Origin: JBGOTP01 sp963717075
GTDB lineage: Bacteria > Acidobacteriota > Vicinamibacteria > Vicinamibacterales > CAVVIG01
DNA length: 64,000 nucleotides
Direction: 5' to 3'
NCBI GenBank assembly: GCA_963717075.1
Contig: CAVQVI010000034.1
Span: 124,001 to 188,000, forward strand
Shown here: one piece after another, positions 37,540-46,859 of the stretch
Layout: each line of letters begins with the position of its first letter
Numbering within the stretch: position 1 is the stretch's first letter
Made by a program: the position numbers and the translations under genes
The notes under the pieces: model-generated
Told to the model about the DNA's origin: nothing
What the model saw: the letters and a program-made list of their open reading frames with translations, nothing else
The model's database searches: none

Positions 37540-37806
37540 GTGGCGTATGTCATTTGTGAGCCCTGCATCGGTACCAAGGACACTGCATGCGTGGACGTCT
37601 GTCCTGTAGACTGTATCCATCCCCGGAAGGACGAGCCGGGGTTCGTCGCGGCTGAAATGCTCTATATTCATCCCGACGAGTGCATCGACTGCGGGGCGTG
37701 CGTGCCGGCGTGTCCGGTCGAGGCGATTTTCTCGCTCGACGAAACACCCCGGAAGTGGGATGCGTTTATCGTGAAGAACAGCGACTATTATGGTGACAGG
37801 GGCTAG
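37540..37806 (+). CDS. Seven-iron-type dicluster ferredoxin
   Basis: This 88-residue protein starts at GTG 37540. The motif CIGTKDTACVDVCPVDC followed by CIDCGACVPACPVEAIF gives ligands for a [3Fe-4S] and a [4Fe-4S] cluster, as in FdxA-like ferredoxins. No separate ribosome site is seen; a TATCAT box seven bases before the GTG suggests a leaderless message. It starts the ferredoxin-nuoB-nuoI cluster and could donate to or accept electrons from that partial complex I module. Confidence 0.88.
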   Translation: MAYVICEPCIGTKDTACVDVCPVDCIHPRKDEPGFVAAEMLYIHPDECIDCGACVPACPVEAIFSLDETPRKWDAFIVKNSDYYGDRG

Positions 37807-37826
37807 CCCCTGTCCCTGGAGCATGC

Positions 37827-38363
37827 ATGGGCCTGATCGACCATCGGTTTGAGGACAACTTCATCACGACGAGCATCGATCGTGTGATGAACTGGGCGCG
37901 CGAGTCGTCGATCTGGCCGATGGGATTCGGCCTCGCGTGCTGCGCCATCGAGATGATGGCCGCGTCCGCCTCACGGTTCGACATCGCGCGCTTCGGCGCG
38001 GAGGTGTTTCGCGCGTCGCCGCGGCAGTCGGATCTGATGATCGTCGCCGGCACGGTGACCAAGAAGATGGCTCCGGTGCTGCGCCGCCTCTACGACCAGA
38101 TGCCCGAGCCCAAGTGGGTGATTTCGATGGGCAGCTGTTCGAACGCGGGCGGCCCGTTTCCCACTTACAGTGTCTTGCAGGGGGTCGACAAGGTCGTGCC
38201 CGTGGACGTGTACGTGTCTGGGTGTCCTCCGCGTCCCGAAGCGCTTCTGTACGGGCTGATGCGGCTTCAGGACAAGATTCGGAAGGAAGGCACAGTGCTT
38301 CGGAAAGAGCGCGTCATCATGTCGGGCGAGACGGAACCGACCCTTATCGGCGAGCGGGCGTAA
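37827..38363 (+). CDS. nuoB: NADH-quinone oxidoreductase subunit B
   Basis: This 178-residue subunit of complex I holds cluster N2 next to the quinone site. The ligands are visible: FGLACCAIEMMAAS with the tandem cysteines, GSCSNAGGPF, and VSGCPPRPEALLYG. Length and motifs match NuoB. It is 20 bp after the ferredoxin and its TAA overlaps the nuoI ATG (TAATG). No nuoA, C or D is adjacent, so these genes are elsewhere or the cluster serves a smaller complex. Confidence 0.93.
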   Translation: MGLIDHRFEDNFITTSIDRVMNWARESSIWPMGFGLACCAIEMMAASASRFDIARFGAEVFRASPRQSDLMIVAGTVTKKMAPVLRRLYDQMPEPKWVISMGSCSNAGGPFPTYSVLQGVDKVVPVDVYVSGCPPRPEALLYGLMRLQDKIRKEGTVLRKERVIMSGETEPTLIGERA

Positions 38364-38833
38364 TGCAGACCATCATCAAGTTCTTCAAGACCATCTTCCT
38401 CGTCGATCTCATGAAGGGCATGTGGCTCACGCTGAAGTACACGCCACAGCCGGCGTTCACCTTCCAGTACCCGGCTGAGCGACGGCCCACCGCCCCGCGT
38501 TTCCGTGGTGTGCTGCGACTGCAGACTGAACCTGGCACCGGCGCGCAGACGTGCATTGTCTGCGACCAGTGTGCCAAGGCGTGCCCGGACGACCTGATCG
38601 CGCTCGGCGGCCACCGGGAGCCGGGGCAGAAGATCAAGATCCTCGACTATTTTGACTTCAACCTCTCGCGCTGCAGCTTCTGCGGCCTCTGCTCGGAGGT
38701 GTGCCCCACGAAGCCCATCAAGGCGCTGATCATGAGCGAGGACTACGAGCTTGGCAGCTACAGCCGCGAGACGCAGATTCTCCGCGTGAACGAAATGTAC
38801 GACGGCGTTCAGATCGAGCAATACACGCACTAG
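38363..38833 (+). CDS. nuoI: NADH-quinone oxidoreductase subunit I
   Basis: This 156-residue subunit carries two [4Fe-4S] clusters: CIVCDQCAKACP and CSFCGLCSEVCPTKPI. The N-terminal amphipathic helix KFFKTIFLVDLMKGMWLTLKY is the NuoI membrane-surface helix. In complex I these clusters (N6a/N6b) pass electrons to N2 on NuoB. Start at ATG 38363 overlaps the nuoB stop. The next gene starts 18 bp downstream with GGAGGA upstream. Confidence 0.92.
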   Translation: MQTIIKFFKTIFLVDLMKGMWLTLKYTPQPAFTFQYPAERRPTAPRFRGVLRLQTEPGTGAQTCIVCDQCAKACPDDLIALGGHREPGQKIKILDYFDFNLSRCSFCGLCSEVCPTKPIKALIMSEDYELGSYSRETQILRVNEMYDGVQIEQYTH

Positions 38834-38851
38834 ACCTGCGAGGAGGACGTA

Positions 38852-40366
38852 ATGGCCCGGGGCATTCGCGCGACGGTCCTTCCGGCGATGCTTGTGGCAG
38901 CATCATTCGTCATTCATGCTGGTGTCGAACCCCAGTCGCAGTCCTCGGCCATTCAGCTTCAACTCGGCGACTCGTTCCTGACCGATGGACGGTACTCGGA
39001 TGCGATCGACGCGTATCAGCGCGCCCTGGTTGGCGCAGACGCTGTTGAGACGCGTTCGGCCCGGTCCGGCATTGTTCAGGCGTCGTTGAGGGTTGCGCAG
39101 TTCGACGCGGCCCGCGAGGAATCCGACAAGCTCCTGCGGGCATTCCCGCGCGACGCCGAGGCGCTGGCGCTCAACGGGGATGCGATGTGGGCGTCGGGGC
39201 TCTTTCTCGAGGCCGATGCCCGTTATCAGCAGGCGCTAGACGTCGCGCCGAACCTCGCGCGCGCCCATCACGGCATGGCGCGTTCACTGGCGGCTCAAAG
39301 CCGATTGAGTGCGGCGATGGAGGAGGCACAGACGGCCATCCGTCTGGCGCCGCGCGACGGCGAGATCCACCACACCATGGGCATGATCTACGAGCGGTTG
39401 CACAAGTACGAGGAAGCGGCGGGCGCCTTCAGCAACTACGTCAATCTGTTGCCGCACAAGGACCGCAGTGAGAAGGCCGACTGGTCGCGTTCGGAGGTCA
39501 AGTTCTTGCGCTCGTTCGGGCAGCGCGTGCCGCTCGAGATGGATCCCAGCGACGAGAGTCAAACGTACACGGTCGAATTCACCGTCGTGAACGAGAAGGT
39601 CATGGTGCGGGCGAAAGTCAACGACAGCAGCTTCCAGGAGTTCGTTGTCGATACCGGCGCCGAGAACACCGTGATCACTGATACGACGGCGAAGCGCCTC
39701 GGGGTGACACCCGTTGCCTACACGCTGAGCGCTGGTGTCGGGGATAAGGGAGTACGCGGCCTTCAGCTCGCGCGCATCGACACTCTCCAGCTCGGCAATC
39801 TGAAAATTCACAACGTTCCATGCCTCGTGAAGGATCCCCCGCTGCGGAACCTTCCAACACGTGAAGCCGAGAGTCTCTCGCCGCTGGCGCTGGGGTTCTC
39901 GATGATCATCGACTACAAGACCCATCGGATCACGTTTGGCAAGCACCTGCCGGACGAAGTGAGCGACTTCCAGCTGCCCATGCGCCTGTACCGGCTGGCC
40001 ACGGTGCGTGGCACTGTGGACGGGACGCACCCGGCAAACTTCGTCGTGGATACCGGCGGCCAGCTGATCTCGATCAGCCAGGCGACGGCTACGCGACTCG
40101 GTCGACCCGAGCCCACCCGAAAAATCGCGCTCAAGGTGTATGGGTCATCGGGGTGGGACCGCGACGCGTTCCTGATGCAAGGCGTCAATCTGGCGTTCGA
40201 CACGATTCAGTTCCCGAACTACAACGTGGTCGTGTTGAATCTCAACGCCCCGAGCGCGCTACTAGGCTTCCAGTTGGGTGGGATAGTCGGACACAATTTC
40301 CTGAAGAAATACCGCGTGTGGCTGGACCTCGAGACCAGCATGCTCCGGCTCAAGAACATCTCGTAG
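38852..40366 (+). CDS. Exported TPR protein with two retropepsin-like domains
   Basis: This 504-residue protein starts at ATG 38852 after GAGGAGG and has a signal peptide. Residues about 35-215 are tetratricopeptide repeats (AIDAYQRALVGADA, ADARYQQALDVAPNLARAHHGMA, AQTAIRLAPRDGEIHHTMGMIY). Two aspartic-protease-like domains follow. The first has FVVDTGAENTVITDTTAKRLG and the second FVVDTGGQLISISQATATRLG, each with a DTG catalytic triplet, ending LLGFQLGGIVGHNFLKKY. One chain with two DTG domains could form an intramolecular pepsin-like dimer. Its link to the nuo genes is positional only. Confidence 0.85.
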   Translation: MARGIRATVLPAMLVAASFVIHAGVEPQSQSSAIQLQLGDSFLTDGRYSDAIDAYQRALVGADAVETRSARSGIVQASLRVAQFDAAREESDKLLRAFPRDAEALALNGDAMWASGLFLEADARYQQALDVAPNLARAHHGMARSLAAQSRLSAAMEEAQTAIRLAPRDGEIHHTMGMIYERLHKYEEAAGAFSNYVNLLPHKDRSEKADWSRSEVKFLRSFGQRVPLEMDPSDESQTYTVEFTVVNEKVMVRAKVNDSSFQEFVVDTGAENTVITDTTAKRLGVTPVAYTLSAGVGDKGVRGLQLARIDTLQLGNLKIHNVPCLVKDPPLRNLPTREAESLSPLALGFSMIIDYKTHRITFGKHLPDEVSDFQLPMRLYRLATVRGTVDGTHPANFVVDTGGQLISISQATATRLGRPEPTRKIALKVYGSSGWDRDAFLMQGVNLAFDTIQFPNYNVVVLNLNAPSALLGFQLGGIVGHNFLKKYRVWLDLETSMLRLKNIS

Positions 40367-40428
40367 GGACTAGGGACTAGGGATTGGAAGAAGCCTGCTA
40401 GTCCCTACTCCCTACTCCCTACGCCCTA
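40364..40428. repeat. GGGACTA-type repeat hairpin holding both convergent stop codons
   Basis: TAGGGAC units (40364-40383) pair with GTCCCTACTCCCTACTCCCTA (40400-40420). The stop TAG of the TPR gene (40364-40366) and the stop TAG of the thioesterase (complement 40426-40428) both lie in the repeat. Likely a bidirectional terminator. Confidence 0.7.
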
Positions 40429-40902
40429 TCCCCCTTGCCTTCGGGAGAGCCGTGCGGCCCGGCGGGCTTGGGCTTCCCGGCAGACACGTCGCTCTTCGTC
40501 CGTGTTCAGGGCCAGCGGAGGGACTTCCAACCGATTGCCATCCTTCGAGATGGCCACAAACGTGAGGAACGCGCGGCTCGTCATCTGACGGCGTCCGGTG
40601 AGCGTTTCTTCCGAGTACACATCCACCTGGGCTTCGAGTGACGTCCGGAACGCGCAGGTGACGCGCGCTTTCAGGATGATCAGGTCGCCCACCTTGATCG
40701 GGTGGAGGAACTGGAGGTCGTCCACGGCCGCCGTGACGAGCAGACTTCTGGTGTGGCGGTGACACGCGATGGCCGCCGCGATGTCGATGAGGTGCATGAC
40801 CGTGCCGCCGAGAATGAATCCAAGCGCATTCGCGTCGTTCGGGAGTACGACCTGCACCATCTCGGTCGCCGACTCCGAGGCGTGCTTGGGCGTGAGATCC
40901 AT
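40426..40902 (-). CDS. Acyl-CoA thioesterase, hotdog fold
   Basis: This 158-residue protein starts at ATG 40902 (an upstream start would overlap the preceding gene). The hotdog-fold core is clear: MVQVVLPNDANALGFILGGTVMHLIDIAAAIACHRH with the catalytic Asp, LHPIKVGDLIILKARVT, and MTSRAFLTFVAIS. It resembles the YciA/cytosolic acyl-CoA hydrolase branch that cleaves fatty acyl-CoA. C-terminus is Arg/Ala-rich. Confidence 0.88.
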   Translation of the reverse strand: MDLTPKHASESATEMVQVVLPNDANALGFILGGTVMHLIDIAAAIACHRHTRSLLVTAAVDDLQFLHPIKVGDLIILKARVTCAFRTSLEAQVDVYSEETLTGRRQMTSRAFLTFVAISKDGNRLEVPPLALNTDEERRVCREAQARRAARLSRRQGG

Positions 40903-40909
40903 CGTGCTG

Positions 40910-43900
40910 TTAGAAGTCGTATCCAATCCACACGCTGAAGCGCGCATGGCGGAATTCATGACTGCCTCCGGTGGAGGCGAAAAGGGCGTCCTCCCAGTCC
41001 TTATTGAAGAGCGTGCGCCAGGCCCAGTCGAAATGCAGCGGGAGGCCTATGATAAACGTCTCGACTCCGAGCCCGTATGACGCGCGTCCGTCCCGCAGTC
41101 GGAATCCTCGAATTGCTTGTGTCCGACCGTAGACCGGAATGGGATAGCCGGTCTGGGGGTCAAGCACGATGTCGCCGAGCACATTTCGCTCGTAGTCGAC
41201 AGTCGGCGTGTAAAGCTCAGTGTCGTTCGCGAAGAACTTGAAGTCCTGGCTCTTGAACGAGCCCCCGCCGATATCCGCGAAGAACACACCTCGGATACCG
41301 CCGACGACGCCAATCGGTGTGAGGGCCGCGGTGATGAGGGGGAACCGGAGCTCGGCGTTGGCAAAGACGGTGGTGTCGCCGGAGAACTCGAGGTAGTTGT
41401 ACCCCCGCATTTCGGAGTTCCCGCCGAAGTACGAGTAGCGTGGGTTGTCGCCTGTGCTCTTGAACCCCTTGATGCGCAGCGCCAGCACGCCGGTGGTCGC
41501 GATACGCTGGTAATATCGCGCGTCGGCGTCGATCGTCCGACTCGACAAGGAATTGCCGACCGGCGGTTCCACGTCGTACGCGAATCGCATCGTGTTTCCA
41601 GAGAGCGGTCCGAACTCCCGAAATACGGTCGTCTCCTGGACGAACGCGATCCCGAGCGGCAGTATGATGCCGTCCCGAAACACCTGTGGCTGCGGCTGGC
41701 CGAAGGAATCCAGATACTGCTGGGCATTGTCATTGAACTGTTCCTTGACCTGGAACATCCCCGCGGAGAGCTCCAGGCGGCGGAAGCGATCGAGGGGATA
41801 GAGGCCGTTGGCGGCCCCGCCACGCACCTGGCTCGTGGCCTGCAGGTTGCTCCTGTCGCTGAAGACTGGAGCAAGGAGAGGGTCGAGGTAGACGCCGTTT
41901 GTCGCCGCATAGAAGAACTGCGTTTGCGTGACGCCCTGCAACGCGAACTGAAAACGATGGGCCAGGTTGATCCACTGGAACGACATCGACCGGCTCCCGG
42001 CACCGTACTGGGCCGAAGAGTCGGCGTAGAACACGAACCGCTGATCGCCGAGCACATCGCCAAAGCTGATGGCGGCGCCGCCAAAGATGCCGCCGTTGTT
42101 GGTCATCATCACGTTCACCGATGGAATGCCTTCGATGATCATCTTCTCGAACATTCGCTTTGGCCGGTTATTGGCGCTGACGAACGTGTGAGTCAGGGGC
42201 GCCTGGAAGTCTATGATGGGCCCAGGGCTGCCGAAGTCGGCGCTTGCAGCCGTCTGCAGCGCATCCTTCCGATCCAGCGCGTGGATGCCCCACTCACCCT
42301 TGTAGTACGTCACGAACGCCATTCGTTTGGTTGTGCCCTCGTTCAAGACGACGGGGGAGAAGATGCCTCCTACCGCATCGGTGAACTGTTTCAGTTCGCC
42401 GTTGCTCATATCGAGTGTCCAGAGGTTGTAGATATTGCCGTTCTTGGCGACGTCTGGCTCGAGTGGCTTTGAGGGGTTGGTGCCCGTGGACACAAAAATG
42501 AGTGTGTGGTCGTCGAAGAATTGCGCGCCGCCTTCATCCTGGGTGGCGAACGTCAACTGCGTCTTCTTCTTCGTGGCAAGGTCAAAACGGAACAGCTTCT
42601 GGTTCCCACTGATGCGGACGGTGTGGACGATGAAGGTTCCGTCCGGCGAGTACGTCGGTGCGTAATCGAAGAAGTCGTCCGCGGTGAGATTCACGATCTC
42701 ACCGCTCTTCAGGTCGACGGTGTAGATGTCGCTGATACCGGCGCGCAACGCCGAGAACGCAATCGTCCGGCCGTCCGGTGAAAAGGCTGGCGACTCCGGC
42801 TCGTCCACCGTTTTCAGCGGCCGGCGGATCTCAATCTTCTTCGTGATCACGTTCTGTACGATGAGGGTGCGCTCCTTCTCGGTGCGGACGAAGTAGGCGA
42901 TTTGATCGCCCTTGGTCGACCAGGCCAGCCATGGCACGGTGTTGAAGCGCTCACCGACCTGCACGATGTAGCTGAACCCCATGTCTTTGTCGAACCCGTC
43001 CGTCAGGTTCCGTACCACCGCCCCGTCCTTGGATGACAGCAGCACGATATCGGTCTCGCCGTCCTTACGGTTGCCGGTCACCGCGGCGATCAACTCTCCG
43101 GATGGCGACGGGGCGATGGAGTAGGCCTGAATGTAGGGCGTCTTCTCGCTGTTCGGCGCGAGGTCGCGTCCATAGTCGGCCGGTCGCTCCTTGTCGCGGA
43201 AGGCCTTGAAGCGATCTTTCAAATAGCGTTCGAACGCCTTGTCGAATTCATCGGGCTTCATCTGAAACGCCTCTTCGTAGGCGTCCTCGCCACCGCCGAT
43301 GACGCTCTTGCGCAGGGACAGCAGGAATTGCCTGACGCCATCCTTTCCCCACTTCGCCTCGATGAACTCGAAGACCGCATGACCGAGGTTGTAGATCATC
43401 CGGGGGTTGTTGGTGTTGCCGTACCCCTCCAGCTTGGTCATCGGCGGCACGATGTCGGCCACGGCCGCGTCACGCACCGTCATCAGGTCAATGGGATCCC
43501 ACTGCGCCCGCTCGTAGTCGGCGTGTCCCTCGTTCATCCACAACGGCACGCTCCTGCGGATCAATCCCTGCGGGATGAAGTCGTACTGGAAGATGTGCGT
43601 GAGCTCGTGCGTGATGAGGCCGTACAGCCGGTCCGGCGGTTCGTCGATGGGCATCAGCATGCGCCGGCGATCAGACTCGGCGAATGCCGCCACGCCTTCC
43701 TGTGACAGCACCGGGGGCCACGTTCTGCTGTTCGAATTCGCTGTGAGTCTTGAACAGAATCAGCGGCACTTTACCGGGCAGCTCGTGCCGCAGGTCGGCG
43801 CTTATCTGCTGGTACGCGCTCTCGACATAGCCGGCGACCCGCTCGAGGTGGAGCTTGATGTCCGTGTAGTAGTAGATGGAGAAGTGTTCGGTCTCGTAGA

Positions 43901-44162
43901 TCTGCCAGTCGAACGTGTCGTAGTGGATGTTGTTCTTGTTGTAGTAAGGGTAGAAGCCCGTTTGCTTGAGAACTCTCGGGCTGACCGGGACCGTCGGGGT
44001 CGGGCTGCCGGCCCCTGCATTCGGGAATCGGCCCGGTATCCATCCGTTGAGCGATGCGCCAATGGTTGGGCAGTAGTAGGGGGTGTTGACGTGCGTCTGC
44101 GCCGCCGACGTTCCCGCCTGAAGAACGCCGCCCAATAGCAGGAGCAGGACGCGCATGCGCAT
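40910..44162 (-). CDS. Exported metalloprotease-like/TolB-propeller/barrel protein, one frameshift
   Basis: Conceptual length about 1,080 residues. From ATG 44162 there is a signal peptide (MRMRVLLLLLGGVLQAGTSAAQ), then TEHFSIYYYTDIKLHLERVAGY (peptidase MA-like) and the zinc motif ITHELTHIFQYD with NEGHADYE. A TolB-like WD/propeller follows (SPSGELIAAV, AFSPDGRTIAFSA, TYSPDGTFIVHT), then a C-terminal Omp85-style barrel (MRGYNYLEFSGDT, ARFSVWIGYDF). The frame breaks at a run of five C/G at about 43712-43716. Removing one base gives NVAPVLSQEGVAAFAE. Outer-membrane protease or assembly role is inference. Confidence 0.85.
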
Positions 44163-44428
44163 ATAGGGTCCTTCGGATTGCCTCGACGACAGACGTCGAT
44201 CTTACTGTGGCCGTTGGACGTGTGCAAAGGTCGGACCTTCTGTGGCTTGCAAGAACAGGCGCATTGTCGCCGTCCGCCGCTTTCTTGGGGCCGCCTGCCA
44301 CCTGTGGGCGACACGTGATACTGTCCGAACGGACGAACGACCGATCCGGGGCGCCGCCGAGGGCGCAACGCGACCGGCCGGAATATTTCAGGGTGGGCCG
44401 GGGTTCTCACCTTCGGCGTGCGCGCCAC
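44163..44428. other. Divergent promoter region
   Basis: About 266 bp between the divergent protease-like gene and the ECF sigma gene. No repeat or distinct box was recognised with confidence. Confidence 0.35.
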
Positions 44429-45031
44429 ATGCGGATACGAGGGGCACATACGACGCCCAAACGGGGTCCAGTCACTGGGGACCGCGGGGCCCCAAGGTCG
44501 AAGACCTTTGATGCCGAGGCGTTGAGCCACGTCGACAGCTTGTACCGAACCGCTCTCCGGCTGACGCGGGCGCCGGCGGACGCGGAAGATCTGGTGCAGG
44601 AGGCTTATCTGAAGGCGTTTCGAGCGGCTGAGAGTTTCGAACCTGGGACGAACCTGAGGGCGTGGTTATTCACGATTCTTCACAATACCGCCAGAAACCG
44701 GTTCCGCGACAGGGCCCGCGATGGCGAGTCGGTGGATACCGAGATGGCGGAACGCGCAGCCGACGCATCCCTCGCCAGCGAGCCGGGCGGAGCCGTCACG
44801 CCGGAAACGCTGCTGCTTCGCGAGACCCTCGGCCCCGAACTCCAGGCGGCCGTCGATGCGCTGCCCGAGGCGTTCCGACAGGTCGTATGGTTGCGCGACG
44901 TTGAAGAGTTTTCGTACGCTGAGATAGCGAACATGCTCAATGTACCGCTCGGCACCGTGATGTCCAGGCTCTCCCGGGCCCGCCGGATGCTATTCGATCG
45001 GCTCCATCATCTGAAACCTGCCAATGTCTGA
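44429..45031 (+). CDS. ECF-family RNA polymerase sigma factor
   Basis: About 200 residues from ATG 44429; the frame extends upstream without conservation, and GTG 44471 is also possible. Sigma region 2 reads VDSLYRTALRLTRAPADAEDLVQEAYLKAFRA...LRAWLFTILHNTARNRFR. Region 4 reads LPEAFRQVVWLRDVEEFSYAEIANMLNVPLGTVMSRLSRARRML. It overlaps the anti-sigma gene by eight bases. A membrane anti-sigma and a thioredoxin follow, so the trigger is probably an envelope or redox signal. Confidence 0.9.
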   Translation: MRIRGAHTTPKRGPVTGDRGAPRSKTFDAEALSHVDSLYRTALRLTRAPADAEDLVQEAYLKAFRAAESFEPGTNLRAWLFTILHNTARNRFRDRARDGESVDTEMAERAADASLASEPGGAVTPETLLLRETLGPELQAAVDALPEAFRQVVWLRDVEEFSYAEIANMLNVPLGTVMSRLSRARRMLFDRLHHLKPANV

Positions 45032-45806
45032 CTGTCCATCCATCGATCCACTCATCACCCCGTACGTCGACGGTGAGCTGGCCGCCGGCGACCGCGATCG
45101 CGTTCACCACCACCTGCTCGCGTGTCCCACCTGCTATGCGCGTGTGTCTTCGGAGCAGGTGATTCAGCGTTTGATGTCGGCGCGAAAGGATGCGCTGCGC
45201 GGCGACGGTGCACCAGAGGCGTTGCGCGCGAGGTGCGGTGCGCTGGCCTTGCCGCGCATGGACGACCGGGCCTCAGGTCATGAACCGACGGTCTGGCAAG
45301 GGGCGTGGCGCGCGCGCCTGGGGCCGCTCGCCTTGGCCGCCGCTCTCGTGCTGATTGTGGCCGGCGCCTTCCTCTATCAAGTGACCGCCAGGTCGTCGCG
45401 CGTGATGGCGGCGGAACTCACTGCCGACCACATGAAATGCTTCGCGGTGAACGGGCTGCTCAGAACCCGCCAGGTTGCCGAGAGCGTCGAGCGTTCCCTG
45501 GCGTCGGGATTCGGGTGGCGGCCGCATTTGCCGGAACATCCCGACCGCGAGGGTCTGGAGCTCGTCGGGTCACGCCCATGTTTGTACGGAGAAGGACGCG
45601 CCGCGCACATCATGTACAGGCACAACGGACATCCAGTGTCGCTGTTCATGCTCCAGCGAAACAGAGGCGAGAACAAGGTCATCGATGTATTCGGCCACGA
45701 GGCAGCCATCTGGTCGGTCGGAGATCGCACCTTTGTGCTCATCACGCGCGAATCCAAGGCTGAGGTCGAGCGTCTCGCGGCGTTCGTTCGCGCCTCCGTT
45801 TATTGA
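45024..45806 (+). CDS. Membrane zinc-finger anti-sigma factor
   Basis: This 260-residue protein has the zinc anti-sigma motif HHHLLACPTCYARVSSEQVI near residues 28-47 and a membrane helix at about 98-118 (LGPLALAAALVLIVAGAFLYQ). A periplasmic domain follows with cysteines in HMKCFAVNG and GSRPCLYGEG and histidines in MYRHNGHPV. The N-terminal domain would hold the ECF sigma encoded just before it. The HxxxCxxC motif can lose zinc on oxidation, so redox control is plausible. Confidence 0.85.
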   Translation: MSDCPSIDPLITPYVDGELAAGDRDRVHHHLLACPTCYARVSSEQVIQRLMSARKDALRGDGAPEALRARCGALALPRMDDRASGHEPTVWQGAWRARLGPLALAAALVLIVAGAFLYQVTARSSRVMAAELTADHMKCFAVNGLLRTRQVAESVERSLASGFGWRPHLPEHPDREGLELVGSRPCLYGEGRAAHIMYRHNGHPVSLFMLQRNRGENKVIDVFGHEAAIWSVGDRTFVLITRESKAEVERLAAFVRASVY

Positions 45807-45834
45807 TCAGTAGCCCTTCGGAGAGGACAGCTCG

Positions 45835-46416
45835 ATGCGGATTCGATGGGGGATCGCGACACTGGGCATCGTGGCCTTGGCGGCTGTCGCCGCAAACTTC
45901 TATATGCCGTGGCAGGCGCAGAATGCGCCGATGAAATCCGCTTCGTCTGTCAGTGGCCCCCGCGACAAGGCGGGGGAGACGTTGAGTTGTCCCGCCGATG
46001 CCAAAGCTGCTCCCCTCGAATTCACCATGAAGGACGTGGCAGGCAAGGACATCAAGCTCTCGCAGTACAAGGGCAAGGTGATCCTGCTCGACTTCTGGGC
46101 TACCTGGTGCGCCCCCTGTAAAGTGGAGATCCCGGGGTTCGTGGAGTTCCAGGACAAGTACGGCACGGACGGTCTCCAGGTCATCGGCATTTCGGTGGAT
46201 GACAAGGCAGAGGATCTCGAGCCGTACATCAAGGAACTGCGCATGAATTATCCAGTGCTGCTGGGACTGGGCCGCGACGATGTGCAGAATGCCTTCGGGC
46301 CGCTTGCGGGAATTCCCACCACGTTGCTGATTGCCAGGGACGGCAGGATCTGCGCGACTCATGCCGGCTTCGCCGCGAAAGAAACCTTCCATCGCGAGAT
46401 CAAGGCACTCTTGTAA
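45835..46416 (+). CDS. TlpA-like membrane-anchored thioredoxin
   Basis: This 193-residue protein has an N-terminal anchor (IATLGIVALAAVAANFYM) and a TlpA/ResA-type fold. The active site is FWATWCAPCKVEIPGF and the cis-Pro loop is AGIPTTLLIARDGRI. VIGISVDDKAEDL is the extra insert of this group. It reduces cysteine pairs in the periplasm, for example in cytochrome c or copper-site assembly. It lies 28 bp after the anti-sigma gene and probably belongs to the same regulon. Confidence 0.9.
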   Translation: MRIRWGIATLGIVALAAVAANFYMPWQAQNAPMKSASSVSGPRDKAGETLSCPADAKAAPLEFTMKDVAGKDIKLSQYKGKVILLDFWATWCAPCKVEIPGFVEFQDKYGTDGLQVIGISVDDKAEDLEPYIKELRMNYPVLLGLGRDDVQNAFGPLAGIPTTLLIARDGRICATHAGFAAKETFHREIKALL

Positions 46417-46462
46417 CCCGTCTCGCGCGCGTCTCACGGAATGCCGTGATATATTGAGGCAG

Positions 46463-46687
46463 ATGTTGAAAGGGTTTACCCACGCTCGCCTTGCCTGCGG
46501 CTGCCGCATCACGTTTCGTGAGGGGGTCGAAGGCAGTCCCGTCATGGTCGTCGTCGACGAGAAGTCGCCCGCGTGTACGTTGTCGCAGCACGTGCGCGAC
46601 TTGCCGCTGTTCGACTACCGGGAGGCGATGCGTCCGTCAACGCGGCTGGGCCCGCCCGAGGAAGAAGAGTACGAGGAAGAGGGTTAG
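46463..46687 (+). CDS. Small conserved-looking protein with acidic tail
   Basis: This 74-residue protein starts at ATG 46463 after GAGGCAG. The sequence LACGCRITFREGVEGSPVMVVVDEKSPACTLSQHVRDLPLFDYREAMRPS has three cysteines, and the tail PPEEEEYEEEG is strongly acidic. The CGC...C arrangement suggests a small metal-binding or disulfide domain. Family not recognised. Confidence 0.6.
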   Translation: MLKGFTHARLACGCRITFREGVEGSPVMVVVDEKSPACTLSQHVRDLPLFDYREAMRPSTRLGPPEEEEYEEEG

Positions 46688-46714
46688 CGATCTTCGATCG
46701 ATGACGTGCTGATT

Positions 46715-46743
46715 GGCGATTTGTCGATACATCGTCGATCGCC
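46715..46743. repeat. Intergenic inverted repeat
   Basis: GGCGAT (46715-46720) pairs with ATCGCC (46738-46743), flanked by TGACGT and ACGTCG, which extend the pairing. The region 46688-46770 repeats CGAT-type units with a short period. Similar low-complexity hairpins occur near 6124, 40364, 48858 and 50556. Confidence 0.45.
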
Positions 46744-46859
46744 ACGTCGTAGATTTCCCGCCCTGTGTCAATCCACTCGAAACAACGCCGTCCTGACCCC
46801 TTTGACTGGTGTCCTGTGCGGCTGGCTATCGCCCGCGCCCTGAGAGAGATCTGACGCGA

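Noticed and set aside
37540..38833. Hydrogenase or formate-dehydrogenase electron module
   Set aside because: The sequences are clearly NuoB and NuoI, and no hydrogenase large subunit or formate dehydrogenase is present.
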